A stretch of DNA of 64,000 nucleotides, taken from NCBI GenBank assembly GCA_963555705.1, contig OY743169.1, positions 5,022,014 through 5,086,013 of the forward strand, read 5' to 3'. The position numbers were made by a program, and so were the translations under genes. This stretch comes from Ligustrum vulgare (Eukaryota; Streptophyta; Magnoliopsida; Lamiales; Oleaceae). Below the pieces are notes generated by a model. It ran no database searches, was not told the origin of the DNA, and was given only the letters and a program-made list of their open reading frames with translations. Positions 1 to 13,455 of this stretch are shown here, piece by piece. Position 1 is the stretch's first letter. Every line of letters starts with the position of its first letter.

Positions 1-1143
1 ATGTGATTTAACCTGTTAAAAATTACCCAATCCATATTTATAATCATCATCATCATACGATATTTGTCTCAGTTCATATTCTTGGAATTTCATGAAGTTT
101 TTATGTTCTTTATGAGTATCGTTGATGTTTGATTGAAACTTGAACTTTCCTCTCTCTATAGAATAGCTCTGCAACGTAACTCTATGGAATTTAATCATGG
201 ATTTTCTTACCAAATAGTTGTATATGATTACAGATGTATTTTAATCACAATTTCCTAATAGTATAATGGTGTTATATTAATTACATTTAATTTTTTGTTA
301 ATATTTGTTATCCGATTTATTGCTTACATTGCATTAAGTTTCAATTTTTTGTTTCCTGCATAGCAGACAAAAAAGGGGTTACTCTTGGCTTGGCTCTACC
401 AAAATGAAATATAATCACGAGGCATTACAAACTCAAATTTCATTAAGTTAGTAGGATTGAAAACTTGATTTTGTGTACAAGGGCTAAGGTTGAACAATAG
501 CAACTGAGATTATTTTAGAGAATAAAATTAAGGCTTCTTGAATTTGTAACGATTATGTTTACATCAGTAACAATATCGCGAGGGTTTGGAAGCTGCTTGG
601 TTTAAATTTTTTTAAGGAAGAAACTAGTTCACTTAAACTTGATTTTTTTATTCCAGAATCATGTTTTATAGGTTCAGCCTTGAGCATGAAATAAATTATC
701 CAAAAAGTTAAGCACAACAAGAAATGAAATAATCCTTTCACCTTTTAGTGGTCCCTGAAGGAATCACACAATCAATAAAGCTTAGGAGTTGTTTAAAAAG
801 CCAAAAAAAAAAAATAAACTATATTTTTCTCTCTTCTTTTCAACTATACATTTATCAATAAAATAATATTATACAAACTCAAAAAATATTCTTTACTTTT
901 TAACCACATATTCTCCTAAAAATTACTATTCATTTCAAATAAAATCTTTATAAATAACATCAAACATGGACGAAATCATATTGTTCATTGAACAATGTGG
1001 TGTTATCTGTGTGTGTTGTACGTAACAGTGTTAAGAGTTACGAATCGTACTGGTCCTAATATATTGATTTGTGATGACGGTGAGAACCCAATAAATGTGA
1101 CGACAAATTTTGTGTATAAGGAGGTTTTTCATAATTTGTAATA
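1..1143. other. Intergenic AT-rich stretch, no gene seen
   Basis: No ORF here has recognisable similarity, and I see no paired terminal repeats. The region is AT-rich with scattered homopolymer runs. It ends at the CTAAA target duplication (1144-1148) of the solo LTR that follows. Confidence 0.5.
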
Positions 1144-1314
1144 CTAAATGTTAGCCCAAGAGTAACTAACCAAGAGCCCGGGGGGGGGGGGGGTGAATTG
1201 ATTTATAAAATTTTTTCGATAAATAATCTTAAACTTAAAATCAATAGGTACAAGTATGAACACTTAATGTTGTAAGTAACTTAACTATCAATGTAGTGTG
1301 TTATAAATTATAAG

Positions 1315-1577
1315 CAGTGTTCTAAAACGCGCGTACAGTGCGCGCCTCTCGCATGTCGCTTTGGCAAAAAGCGCCAAAAAATCGTTTTCGAAAATTTTAT
1401 CTAAAAAGCGCGCACGAAGCGTGCTCGGGCTTTTTCTTTTTTTCCTTTTTTTTAACTTGTTAAAGTATGGGTAAATTTTAAATCAAATATGTAGGAATTG
1501 AAAAACAATTTTTAACGATTACTCCAGCTTAAGCTTTAAAAGCTTGACTCTCGAGCTCCACGCTTTTTAGAACACTA
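1315..1577. mobile_element. hAT-like MITE
   Basis: Terminal inverted repeats are CAGTGTTCTAAAACGCG and CGCTTTTTAGAACACTA. The flanking 8-mers ATTATAAG (1307-1314) and GTTATAAG (1578-1585) match at 7 of 8 positions, as expected for hAT. The element is 263 bp with a GC-rich centre and no coding potential. It sits inside the copia-like solo LTR. Confidence 0.7.
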
Positions 1578-1790
1578 GTTATAAGGTTGTAAACTTAATT
1601 GATAAAGTAAGTATAACACATAGAAATATTGTTGCACAATATGAATTGATAGAATTTAGTAAATGCAATATAAGTTAAGTAAAAGGGATAAGAGGATTCA
1701 AATGCAATTTAAAGAGGTTCAATCAACCAATGTGATCTACGTCGTCTGTTATCGCGCTCTCCGTTACGAGCAAGGTCAAATTCACTATAA

Positions 1791-1950
1791 TGGTAACTTA
1801 CAATAAGGAGTACTAAATCCTAATTTGACTTACAATAAGGAGCATTTACCCTTAGCTGACTTATAACAAGGGGCACCTATCCTTAAGTGACTTACAACGA
1901 TGAATATTTATCCTTAGGTGACTTACAACAAGGAGCACATATCCTTAACA
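1791..1950. repeat. Imperfect ~40-bp tandem repeats within the LTR
   Basis: Four to five diverged units share the pattern GACTTACAA, then AAGGAGCA, then ATCCTTA. They lie inside the copia-like LTR. Confidence 0.6.
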
Positions 1951-3005
1951 AAATCAAGTTTTCACAAGGCTCTCGAAACCACGAAATATAATGAATTGAA
2001 TTACAATTGAAATAACCCTCTTGACAAATTATGTACTCAAATTAAGTCTCAAGAGAGTTAGGTTAACACTTCAATAGATAACAATGAATTAAGCTCGAGT
2101 ACTAGAGAAAAACTTTGATACAAATGATAATGAAAAGTTCAATGTAATCAAACAAAGTTTTTCAAATAATATAATCTCTTGTTAAATGATTAAATCAAGT
2201 TAAGTACCAAGAGATGCCACAGCTAAATAATAAAAAAAGTTAATATCAAAGTGTTTATGTAATAGAACTTTGATGAATCAAATAATAATGAAAAGAATAG
2301 TACAAATAATCAAAGTTCTTCAATTGAAATTGTCTCTTTAAAATATTAAAACAAATTTAGAACAAAGATAGACTTACACTTCAATTCCAATATATGATGT
2401 GAAGATGTTGAAGAAGTTTAAATAACATAAAACCTAAAATCTTCACAAAAACTTTCTTCCAAAAACTTTGATAAATTTGATAAAACAAAGTTTAGATCAA
2501 TCAAAGTTTTCTTATAAAGGTAGACGAATATAAATCAAGTAAGAATAATGAATTTTCACAAGAAAACTTTTCTAAAATCTCTTCTTAGTTGTTAAAATTG
2601 AAAGCAAAAGAGAAGATTATTTATAGATCAAGAAAATCAAACTCGGGCACTTTTGGTTGATCAAGTCCGGAGTTTCGGTTGATCGAAGTGTCAATATACC
2701 CATTGAGAAATTTCAACCGTTGGAGTTTCGGTTGACTGAAATATACAAATTTTAATAAATTTTATTTATGTCAAGATTTGTCTTTTGCTAAAATTCTTTT
2801 CATATATTGAAGCCAATATATATTTTTATACAAGTGATGAGTTTTCAAGTGAGTGTCTTGATGCATAAAAACCATTTTCGAGCTCATTAAATTTCATTGC
2901 TAAAGATTGAGAGTGTTACACCTATACATAAGTTAAATCAACTCTTGTATGCTTGAATTCTTGATCTTGATGTTTATGCTTTCCAACTTAAATCTTGATG
3001 TTGAA

Positions 3006-5804
3006 CTAGTGAATCATCCCGTGCGATGCACGGGAAAAAACGTCTAAATAAAAATAATTCTATTCGAAATTAAATGAATCCTTAAATAAAATAAATAATA
3101 TTCACAAATAAGATATAAGTTCATCATTTATTAGTTTCATGTATAAACATCAACCTTTTAGGGAGAAGTCATACATGCGAAAATGATTGTGCCTGACTCT
3201 TATTAATAGTCATAACATATGACACCATCAATGAAAATTGTTTTTTTTTTTAAAATCTAATAAGTATCCTAAAACTCGAATGGCTCAACGATATCGTTGG
3301 AATAAAGAACTTGTGTCCTGCATTACTGTCGGTAGAATTTGACCTTATAGAATATGATCGTCAAGTTTTGTAACAATTATTCACTATCTCCTCGAACCAA
3401 AAATTCACCTTACAAAATGAACACTTAAATGTAGGATTTTCAATATTCATGTACTCTGAATATTCAAACAATAGATAAAAAAGTTAATAATAGAGATCAT
3501 GCATATAAAAGATAAAATTCAATATTTTGACCATTGATAATGAAAAACAACATTTATAATAATAATAATAATAATAAATACAAATTGCGAGGTTGACAAA
3601 GATATTGCATCAAATTTATGATATTTTAGGTTTTCACTATTTATACAACATAATTATTTTATGATTGAAATTATAATTTAGTATTGATCATCTCAGTTTT
3701 TGGTTAAGTAAATTGAGAGACAATTTATATATTATTGTGAAAAATATCATAAAATTTGAATTAAAATATAGAAAAGAATATCTTGATATGGTTAATTACT
3801 TTTTGAAATTTTAAAATTAACAGTTAGGACAAAAATCATTAATAACTATATCATTTCAAACAATATAGATAAATTTGTTAACCGTTAATGTTAAAAAAAT
3901 GTGATATGAGACTTTTTGGAATAAAAAATTAATTAAGAATTAAATGTAATTGTAATTGAAATAATTTTGATAAATAATGCAATATAGGAAAGAACTTTAA
4001 TATGTATATGTAATAAATAACTTAAAAATAGGATTTAATTATAAAAATTTCAATACAACGTGATTTATAAAAATACGAAGGTGTATAAATTTTAAATATA
4101 ATTTTAATTAAGAATTTGACATTGGATCTGTATGACTGAACCAAATATTTACCCATAAAATTAAGACCAATAAAATATCACAATTATTATAAGAAATTAA
4201 TTACGTATTAAACGTAATTATCTATAAAAATATTTAATAATTTAATAATACGCTATAAAAAAGAGCTCCAATTTTTAGATGTACTAAATAACTAAAAATA
4301 AGATTATTTATAAAAAAAAACTATACGTATGATGTGATTTATAATTTAGTACTCCCTCCATCCCATAAAGATAGTCCTCCACTCATTTTCACACAGATTA
4401 AGGACAAAAATGAATATAAAATATTAATTTCACTATTAAAAAATAAAATAGACTATCTTTTTTAGACGGACAAAAAAGAAATAGTGAACTATCTTTGTAG
4501 GACTTAGAGAGTATTATCTAGTAATAAAGTTTTGACATAATTTTTAACTAAAATTTTTACTTTGGATTTGTATAACTGAACACAAATATTTATTTGTAAG
4601 ATTGAAAACGTTAGAAGAACACATTTTTTTATGAAAAGAGAGATTTTGACACAAAAAACCCAAATATAAATAAGTAAAACCAAACAAATTATCGTTCTTA
4701 TATCATAAAAAATAAAAAACAACTTCTCGATAAAAGCAAATTTTTTAAAAAAAAATTATAGTTTCTTGTTTTTATTATTTTTTATACAATGTGATATACA
4801 ATTTCATCAAATATATATACTGATCCATGAATAATATTTTTTTCTTCACTCAACGGTCGAAACCATTAACATATCTATCCAACCCAAAGCTATTCTAAAT
4901 AGCCCAACATTAGCTAACACATTGCAATCCTAACAGAGAAATATGGAACATAATATAAATAGACTATTAACAAATCATCTTATTAGTCCAAAATAATTTT
5001 GCATTCTATATTGTTTTCGAAACTTTCTTTACAATATTATTGTTTTAATATTTTTTCTTTTTTTTCAGAAATCCAAATCTATGTTCAATGACTCAAAATA
5101 TCACAGGTCTTGAAGAAAAGAGTAGTGCCAATCCTTTTTACTTTTTCAAAAAATAATTTACGATTTTTTATTTTCAACTGGTTTGTAATAGTAATAACTA
5201 ATAAGTATTACCACCGCACCAGAAATTTTGAATCATAAAACGTGATAAATAGAAAGTGGAGTGGAGGGGTCATGTTAAATAGTACACAATTTTTAAAAGA
5301 AATAACCCTTTAATTGAATCTTTTATTATTGTGTATATTTTCATAATAATTATATTTAACAGAAATAAAAGATGTTGTATATCGGAAAATGGAAAAAAAA
5401 AAAAGGATATAGAAAACAAAAATGAATAAACAGATTTTGAAAAACGGGAAAAAAATGAAACAAATTCTGAAAAAGGAAAGAAAAAAAACTTGATTTCCAG
5501 TGTAATTAGGCGGCGGAAAATAGAAGCCATATAAACACGATAAATATTAAGAATGTAAGTAGATGTCAGTGATTTTAAAAATAATAAATAAATATTGAAG
5601 GCCCAAATATTTTTGAAGTGAGTTTTGAAGTTGATTATTGTATGAGAGATATGAGTAGTGTGAACATGATAAATATTGAAATCCCCAAAAATTAGAAAAA
5701 TAAATAAATAAATAAATAAAATATGCACATAGCATAAGAGTTTTTGAGGGAAACAGTAAAGTTGACTCAGCTACTTTTATATATTATATAGATATAGATA
5801 TAGA
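3006..5804 (-). mobile_element. Non-autonomous Helitron
   Basis: Read on the minus strand, the element starts with TC (5804-5803) in a TCTATATCTATATC context and ends CTAG at 3006. Upstream of the end is a near-perfect hairpin (CCCGTGCATCGCACGGG, 3018-3034). The insertion is between A and T with no target duplication, which is the Helitron pattern. Removing it rejoins the two halves of the surrounding solo LTR, whose CTAAA duplication supports these limits. The element is 2.8 kb, AT-rich, and I see no Rep/helicase coding, so it must be mobilised in trans if at all. Confidence 0.7.
4352..4511. mobile_element. Stowaway-like (Tc1/mariner) MITE
   Basis: The ends CTCCCTCCATCCCATAAAG and CTTTGTAGGACTTAGAGAG form inverted repeats, flanked by TA on both sides. 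It is 160 bp and nested inside the Helitron. Confidence 0.75.
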
Positions 5805-6028
5805 TATCTTCAATTCTTTCTTAATCTTGAATTGACATTGATCTTTGCGTCTCATATGCTTGATCATATAGTATCGATTTATATATTTGAGAGACAATTT
5901 GAACGTTGAATGCTTTTAAGATTTATCATTACATGAAATATTTGACGTATACTTGTTAACAACAGAATATAATCTTGTTTGTTATGACCAAAATAATAAG
6001 GTTAAGTTAACCATAGTTCAACACTAAA

Positions 6029-8223
6029 TAATTATTATTATTTAGGTTGATACTTATGTTATTTTTTCCAATCTTTATGCTGAAGTACATTAATTTTTGT
6101 CAATCTAATATGTCCAGACTAAATTATAGGTAATTCACGTCTTATAGATTCATCACAATCCAGAATTTTCGCACGGTTAGATAAATTATAGGCAATTCAT
6201 GTCTTATAGATTCATCAATTGTAATATATTCTTCATATTCTCGTGATCATGTATTTCTATTTCATTTTCTCGTGACATGCTTCCTGGAATATTGAGAGCT
6301 ACAATGTTGTGCTGCGGGAAGAGCAACGGGACTTTGATAGTTGGATGGTGACAAAGTTTGTGAGCATTGTTAACTTATTTTAAGTTATGTTTATTGATAT
6401 TTTCTATTTTTTTACATGTTTGTAATTTAAGTGAAATTAATTTAATTACTAAATACGTGAGTTTAGTAATTTATTAAGTTTAATTAAATTACTTGATTAT
6501 TTATAGGACTTAATATTGTATTTATCTCCTATATATTTGTGATAATAATTTAATATTTTAAGATAATGTTTGTTACTTATTATTCTTGATATTTATCTCC
6601 GATAACGATTTAATATTTGGAGATAATGTTTGTTATTTATCTTTTATGATAATGATCAAGAATTGTACTAATGTTTTACTTGGCTTAAAATTCTATCTTT
6701 ATCACTTATTGTTTTTGATAAGTATTTTGATAATATTTTAGCCTTGTTAAAATATTCCTATTGGCCGAAAATCTTGGATTAATTCTTGGTGTCCAAGTTT
6801 GTGTTTATCACTTGATTGGTAAGTGTTTCACTTATGGTAAGATCCTCTTGTTTCATAACTAATTTTGATTATCTTACCTTATCTTCACTTATGGTAAGAG
6901 TCTTTAATTTATAATTATCTTACATTATCTCTATTAACTTGTAATTATCATTGATTTATTACAAGTAATAGAGATCTTGCACAATTAGGAGTCTTGGAAG
7001 ACGAGCAACTCGTGTGCTATATATATGGAGAAAGACAGGATGTTATTCCCTGAAGTCTTGAAGCTAATCTTTTCGTGTGATGCTGATTAAACATGTCTTC
7101 TTCAACATTTTGACTTTGTTTCTCAAGGAGGAGATTTTCAATCACTATGTGAAGAAAGGACTTTCAGCCTAAAGATCAAACCGGAGGTTTGGATCGTGTT
7201 CGAACAGGAGTTCGAGGTTGCTGAAGAAAGTTGCAGTTTCAAAGAAAGCTACTGAATAGTGGTGAGACTCCAACTTATATTACACGACATAGAAGAATCG
7301 GGGAGTGATTTATTTCTTGGGTGCTTGATAAGTCTATGCATAGATTTATTATGTAATTTAGATTGATCTGTGTAAAAAAAATTTTATATATAGTGATTGA
7401 TTTTTGTCTGCAGGGTGCGAGCACGTTAGTTTTCCCTATTAGGATTTTTTTTAACGTAAAGCTCAAATATTGCGTTCTTGTCTCTTTACAATTATGCATC
7501 GCTTATACTGTTTTGTTCACGTTTTATAATCCAGACGAAGATGCTCTAGCAAGATTCATCTGGTTCTGCGCTAAAAATAAAACTTCATGTTTCACTGTTA
7601 TTCCGTAACTGCTTTGACAAATCTGTGACGGTCAATTGTATCTTAGTTAAGAATTAGACAACTTTAAATTTTCAAGCATCATAATCATTCTATAGTGAGT
7701 CCCAACAAGGCAGTAAGGTGCATTACCTTCGTCCTTGCAAGCAGGAATTTTTTGCAAAGAATGTTTTCAAAAGTAAATCTCCACTAGAAAAAACTCGTGA
7801 TGCTAGGCATGTATCTTCATGGACAAATTGGTTTGGTTTGCTCCCTTCACCAGTAATCTTTTTATTCGCAGGTAGTGGTTAAATGTCGTTACAATTGAGC
7901 TACTTCCTAATATTAAGTAATATATATTTACTTTAAATTTCTACTTTTATTATTAATTTTTTTGGTAGGAGATGAAATATTATCATAGTAACAAAATACG
8001 AATAAAATATAGCATTGATTGATATATATTGAAATTAAAAATTAACGTAATTAAACAAATCAATCATTTTTTACATACAAAATAATGACTTTGAAAATTT
8101 CAAAGTAAATGCGTTTTTCATATCACAAAAAGAAAATGTTTTCTGCAATCTTAAAATATTTACCGAAAAAACTCGTAAACTCAAAATTGAAAATCGAAAT
8201 ACAAAAAGAACGGTCTGTTCGTC
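6029..8223. other. Gene-free stretch, probably old element debris
   Basis: No recognisable gene. The repeated phrase TTTGTTACTTATTATTCTTGATATTTATCT and its variants (6540-6660) show internal duplication. Positions 7363-7608 form an 81-codon ORF with no motif I recognise. I would not annotate it as a gene. Confidence 0.4.
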
Positions 8224-8266
8224 TTCTCAATGGAATATATCTGTGCATCGCAGGGTGTAAAACTAG
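8224..8266 (+). mobile_element. Helitron 3' terminus
   Basis: A GC-containing stem (CTGTGCATCGCAG) is followed by GGTGTAAAA and CTAG, then T. It resembles the more complete termini at 3006 and 48692. I could not locate the matching 5' end, which must lie to the left. Confidence 0.5.
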
Positions 8267-8551
8267 TTAATTTTTAAAAGAACAATCTATTTCAAAAGTA
8301 CCTTAAGAGAAAATCACATTGAACATTGGAAGAAATATTTTTATAAAATTAGTCTAACGAATTCGAAAAAAAAAAAAATTGAATCTCAAAAAATTATTTC
8401 CACTTTTCTCAAAAATTACTTTTAACCACAAGTATTTCTCAAAATCACTTTTAACCATATATTTTACTTTGAAAACTTCATATTATTTGTTTGTAAACAA
8501 AAACTTTTACCAAGCATATGCTAAACCTGTATTCATTGGTATGGTGTCAAG

Positions 8552-9420
8552 TATAGGTGGGCAAAAAAATCGGAACTGGTATGACCAAACCGAAAAAATA
8601 GAAACCGTGTGGTTTTAAAAAAATAAAATAGGAAATCGGTTCTGGAACCGAGAACTGGTCCTCGGTTCCGATTTTAGAACCGAAAAATCGAAGTTAGAAC
8701 CAGATATTTGTTCTTATTTATTTTTTTGATGATTTTAATTGCTTGTCCTAAAACTAAAAATCAAAAGGATTTGTAATTTTTTTGGGTAAAATGAAAATGA
8801 TTATGTTCTTTTTATGAAATTTGTTACATCTCTACATTATTGTAACATTTAACTTCACACTTGGACTAAAATTCTTAGTAAATGAAAATAGAATGAGTCT
8901 GACTTATTAATAAGCAAAGTTGCAAATGACCATGATGGAGTTAATTAAATATTTAAATACAAATATAAAACAATTAATAATAATATATTTAAAACTCATG
9001 ATTCATCCCACAAGTTTACTATACTGATTTATCAATTTTGTATGGCTTCCTGCCATGCTCGAAAAACCTTCTAAGCCATTTGTTTCTTATTTTGGTTTAT
9101 GAATATCTTCTATTTCATTGAGAATCCTATACTTTCTTCAGGGTGAAAGGATTTTCGAAATCCTTGATCTTTGTATATTCGGTAGAAGTTTATTTCAGGT
9201 TATTGGCTCACTTCCCGAGACCTAATACTCCTCGATAAGGCCCTCGAAAAATAATTATTATTCTAAAATCGAATTAGAACCGAAACTGAATATTTTGATT
9301 TTGGTTTGGTTCTTGCGATTCAAAGGAACCGAATGGTTCTATTTTACAAGAACCGAAAAGTATGGTTCGATTTCGGTTCTTGAGATACTCGAACCGAACC
9401 ACCCGATGTCCACCACTAGA
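8552..9420. mobile_element. hAT-like non-autonomous element
   Basis: The ends TATAGGTGGGCA and TGTCCACCACTAGA form imperfect inverted repeats. The flanking 8-mers GTGTCAAG and CTGTCAGG match at 6 of 8. Just inside the ends are many AACCGAA/TTCGGTT motifs. The same element recurs, inverted, at about 24825-25111 plus 37075-37650, where both copies share the internal phrase around AACTTGTGGGATGAATCATG. No transposase ORF is present. Confidence 0.6.
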
Positions 9421-9869
9421 CTGTCAGGCTATATTTATGAAATTATTTTGATATAGCTACGTGTTTGATTCACTTGTTTTCTATGAAAAAGGAAAATGTT
9501 TTCCACCATATGTTATACCAAGTGTTTGATAGATTTTAATTTTTATGGAAACCTTTCCAAGGTATAATTTTTTATGTATGTTTTGGTTATTTAAATGAAA
9601 AATATTTTCCCGTGGGTGATGATAATTGATTTTTTATATTACGTGAAATTCATTTTCTTTTCCATCGTTCCCAATAAGAAAAAAAAACCTAAAAAGTGAT
9701 TTTTTATTGTAGTTTTTCTACACATAAAATTTTTTGGGACATAAAAAGGGACATGTCGAGGCGTATCAATGTTGGGTGATGAAGAGGTGGGTCATGTGAC
9801 TCATCACATTAGCATCTCTTCATCATCAAATAAAGCCCTTGTTTGATCCCCATTAAAATGAGTTTTCTG

Positions 9870-10262
9870 TAGGGATGATAACGAGCCAAGTCGGCTTGCG
9901 AGTCGAAGATCAAGGCTCGAGCTTTTTTGGCCCGAGTCTGGCCAAAGCTTGGCCAAATTTTTTAGGTTCGACTCGAGTTTCTTCGAACCGAGCCCGAGTT
10001 GGACCGACCGTTTTTTCTTTTTACATATACACGTGGCAAATGAATTATGTTTAGTTAAAAATATAATGCACACAATAAATGTAGTACAAATATCGACACG
10101 GACCGGCCCGTGTGGCTCGGCGGGCCATAGGGCTGGCCTTGACTCAAGCCTTGTTGTGTTTTAAAGGCTCGGCTTGTGCCCTGGCTCAATCCTTCGAGCC
10201 ACGAGTCGATCTTTGCTGAAGCTTTTTGCGGACCAAGCCGACGAGCTTTTTTGATACCCCTA
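9870..10262. mobile_element. hAT-like MITE, GC-rich interior
   Basis: TAGGGATGATAACGAGC at the left is the inverse of GCTTTTTTGATACCCCTA at the right, and subterminal copies of CAAGCCGA/TCGGCTTG mirror each other. The element is 393 bp with no coding potential. The flanking 8-mers do not match convincingly. Confidence 0.55.
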
Positions 10263-10532
10263 ATTTTTTTGGGAAAATATATTTTGGGATAGTGATTTTT
10301 TGAAAAATGTGTGGTTAAAAAGTAAGAGAGAAAAATGTGTTGAAAACTATATGATTGTAAGGAAGAGAGAAAAATGTGTTAAATTATAATGGGGGCTATT
10401 ACGGTCATACCTAATTGGACGTGACACGTCATCCATATGGGCCTACCAGGAGATTTACAAAATATTCAGTCACCTAATCAGGACCCACAAGCCGGACTGT
10501 GGATACCAAACTTGTTGGACTCTTTATGTACT

Positions 10533-10627
10533 CTATGCCGGTGTGATACTATGTCGCGGTGACCCTATGTCGGGGTGATTCTATGCCGGGGTGAGCTTAT
10601 GTCGGCGGGACCCTATTCCGGGGTGAC
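10533..10627. repeat. ~19-20-bp tandem repeat, five to six units
   Basis: The unit is roughly CTATGTCGGGGTGAC, with changes in each copy. It is a local array in the putative LTR. Confidence 0.7.
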
Positions 10628-10900
10628 TACCCTAGAAGGGGACAAGACAACTTGAGATAACTTGTCTGCAAAAGACAGTTTGACGTGACAATATCTTTAA
10701 AGGGATTTGATGTTTGCTTTAACCCTATGACACGTAGTAATGATTATAGTCAAAGAAATGATTTATCTCATGAAGGGTTAGGAACTTGCCCCGTGTAAAG
10801 CATAACACTTGTCACAATCCGAAATAACTACCTCTTTTATAAAGAGATCACTTGTGTCTCCAAGTAAGAGGTTGGTAATTCATTACTTGAATTTTACTCA

Positions 10901-11080
10901 GTCTCCGTTTGGCCCCCAATTCTTGAGATTTTTTTTTTTTTGCTTTTGAATAGTATTTTTTAGAGAAAGTATAATTGAAAAATACTTGAAAAGTCAAAAA
11001 TGGTAGACTTGACAAAGATGGATGGTTGATATTGAATGTTGAATAAATTTGATTTTTTAAAAATGGGGTCAAACAGGGGC
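10901..11080. mobile_element. Tourist-like (PIF/Harbinger) MITE
   Basis: The inverted repeats GTCTCCGTTTGGCCCC and GGGGTCAAACAGGGGC are flanked by a TCA trinucleotide on both sides. It is 180 bp and inserted in the putative LTR. Confidence 0.65.
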
Positions 11081-11083
11081 TCA

Positions 11084-13388
11084 TAAATCTCACTCAATTT
11101 TCTCTCTTTTACACACTTATATTTCTCGCATCTAAATTATATTTATTGAATTAAGTATCGAAGTACAATCGGGAGCCACCTCGACCCCAGTTGCATACTG
11201 ATTGTTTGTCTTAATTAGCAGAAAGTCCACGTGTTAAAAAAAAGAGGAACTTAGACGTATTGATTCAAGATCTTACCTATTTTTGTGTTCAAGAGGAGTC
11301 AAGCCAAACAAAGGCGAAGAAAGGTTACGTTGACAATATAAATCTCAAAAAAAATATCTACATGAATTATTATTATTATTGTTTTTATTAAAGAGAGAGA
11401 AAAGATATTCAATATTAGCCGTTGGTGTTCCTCGTCGCTCACACAAGACAACGGACACAGAAATTAATGGAAGGAGACAGAGAAGACACACATTCACGTG
11501 CACTTAATTAGCATACTTCCAAATGGGAATGTCTTTGCCCGCTCCCATCATCTCCCCTCTGCTATTTTTTCTGTCTACACTTCCCTACACGTCATTTCTC
11601 ACCCCCCCTCCCCCACCCCCTTTCGCCTCCTGGTCATTGTTCATAAAAAAATTTAGACTAAATATATTCAAACATCATTTTCTTATATTTGCACATGAAA
11701 TATTCATAATCTTTATTCAATATCACAAGTATGTCCTCAAAATTTTGTTTCATTGTATTCTTATTTTGCTTATTTCATCATTAATTACTACATCTTATTT
11801 TTTCCATCAGGCTCTACAAAAAAAAAATATTGTTAAGAAGAAATAAAAAAAAATATTTATTTCTTGTATATTTAATAAGTTAAAAAAATTAAAATTATGA
11901 TTAAATACTTGTCTATCGCTTTAAAGCAAGATAAAAAAAAATTTTTTGGATGAAAATAATCGATGAGTAGAAGATTTATTAATTGTTGAAAATTTAATAA
12001 TAAGAATGTGGCGAAAAAAATTAAGAATATAAATATAACAATCTATAAAGATTATGAACCAATAATACAATTAAAATGTGGTGTGTTTATAAGAAATTGT
12101 GGTGTTAATATAATTTGCCAAAAATTTATTATACAATTTTTTCAAACAATTTTTAATCACATATTTTTTCAAACTATTTTTTAATCACATATTTTACCTT
12201 AAAATCTCTATTTGATAAAAAATTTTGTTTTCAAATAAAAAATGTGATATTTTCGAGATAAAATATAGAATTATTCTACTTTAACAAATCTCCCAACAAA
12301 AAGTTTGACAAAAGCTCTCAGATGTACTATGTGGGGTCGAGAGTAATGATTACTAGTTCCACCCCTATGTGAGAGTTTTTGTTAAACTCTTTGTCAAGAA
12401 CTTTATTAATGTAGCATAGTTGTAAAATATATGATTAAAAAGTCATTTGAGCAGTTTATAAACGGTTGTTTATAAATTGCGACGTGTCAACATTTTATTT
12501 ATCTTTTTTAAAAATAAAAATAAAAAATGGTAGTTAGAAATCTTTGACCATACTAAATTGTTTACTTTTCAAAAAAATTATCCAATGAAATGTTGTCACG
12601 TAATCGTTTATAAACAAAATTTATAAATAAATTTTACCAAACATGTGAGGCTTATTTGTAAACTTGGTTACCAAACAGGTTAGAAAATAACATATTCTTT
12701 GTTTTTTATAAATAAAAACTTTTACCAAACATAATTTTTTGCCTTCTTGGTGTGTGACACACACACACACACAGCCCTTTTTAGTCAAGTTTAAAATAAT
12801 GATAAAAAATTAAATTTAACTAACTTTAATCTAAATTTCATAATTTTATTATTTTTATAAACTTTATAAATATTTATATTATCAGGTTTTATCAAAAAAT
12901 ACTAAAAATTAAAATTTTAACTACAACAAACAAGAACACAGATAGACGAGAAGAATTTCAGTGTCGATCTTCAAACTTATCACATGAGAGCAACTCAAAT
13001 CGAAATGTAATATACACTCCTAAAAAATTACTTTTACATCCCAATAAATATCTCCATCTCCGGTGGATCTATATTAAAGTTTTCCTCCAATGTGAGATGC
13101 AAATTAAATCTCACAAATTTCATTACTTCATTTTAAATTTTAAATTTGCAATTACTCGTAAATTTCTTAATTTAACTTTTCGATTTTTCGATTTTCTATT
13201 TATATGTATATTACGAGCAAATCGATTTAAAAAATTTGAAATTTGGTTAAGAAATTAAAAATATAATTTTAATATTTTGAAATTTAATTAAAAAATAAAA
13301 ATAAAAATTTTAATTTTAAAGGAGCCCAGCAAGCACAAGCGCCCCATAGAAACTGTTTACCCGAGACTGTTCCTTGACCCGTAAGTCT
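11084..13388. other. Gene-free AT-rich stretch
   Basis: No gene is recognisable. A C-rich block at 11590-11630, an (AC)n run at 12757-12772 and decayed copies of the Tourist-like sequence (for example 12420-12720) are visible. The 107-codon ORF at 11523-11846 is low in complexity and I do not call it a gene. Confidence 0.45.
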
Positions 13389-13389
13389 T

Positions 13390-13455
13390 GACACGAGATT
13401 AGAATTCCAACTCTTCCAAAGTGACACGAGATTAGAATTCCAACTCTTCCAAAGT
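13390..13455. repeat. 33-bp tandem duplication
   Basis: The unit beginning GACACGAGATTAGAATTCC is present twice, at 13390 and 13423. An array of GGATATATCC-type palindromes follows at 13480-13560. Confidence 0.85.

Larger units (their letters stand above)
1149..6023. mobile_element. Solo LTR, Ty1/copia (SIRE/Maximus-like), interrupted
   Basis: The LTR starts TGTTAGCCC and ends GTTCAACA, and is bracketed by a CTAAA duplication at 1144-1148 and 6024-6028. Without the inserts (a Helitron of about 2.8 kb and a MITE of 263 bp) it is about 1.8 kb. A poly-G tract followed by GTGAATTGA near the left end and short repeats of the GACTTACAACAAGGAG type recall SIRE/Maximus LTRs; that assignment is from memory. 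No internal region is present, so this is a solo LTR. Its orientation was not determined. Confidence 0.65.
10378..11196 (+). mobile_element. Probable LTR fragment (gypsy type)
   Basis: The organisation looks like an LTR: short GC-rich direct repeats, a TATA-like TTTTATAAAGAG at about 10834, and a downstream stretch ending in a CTCGACCCCAG context. I could not define a target duplication, so limits and class are uncertain. Confidence 0.35.

Noticed and set aside
5270..5728. 152-codon minus-strand ORF
   Set aside because: It is AT-driven phenylalanine/isoleucine-rich sequence inside the Helitron, with no motif.
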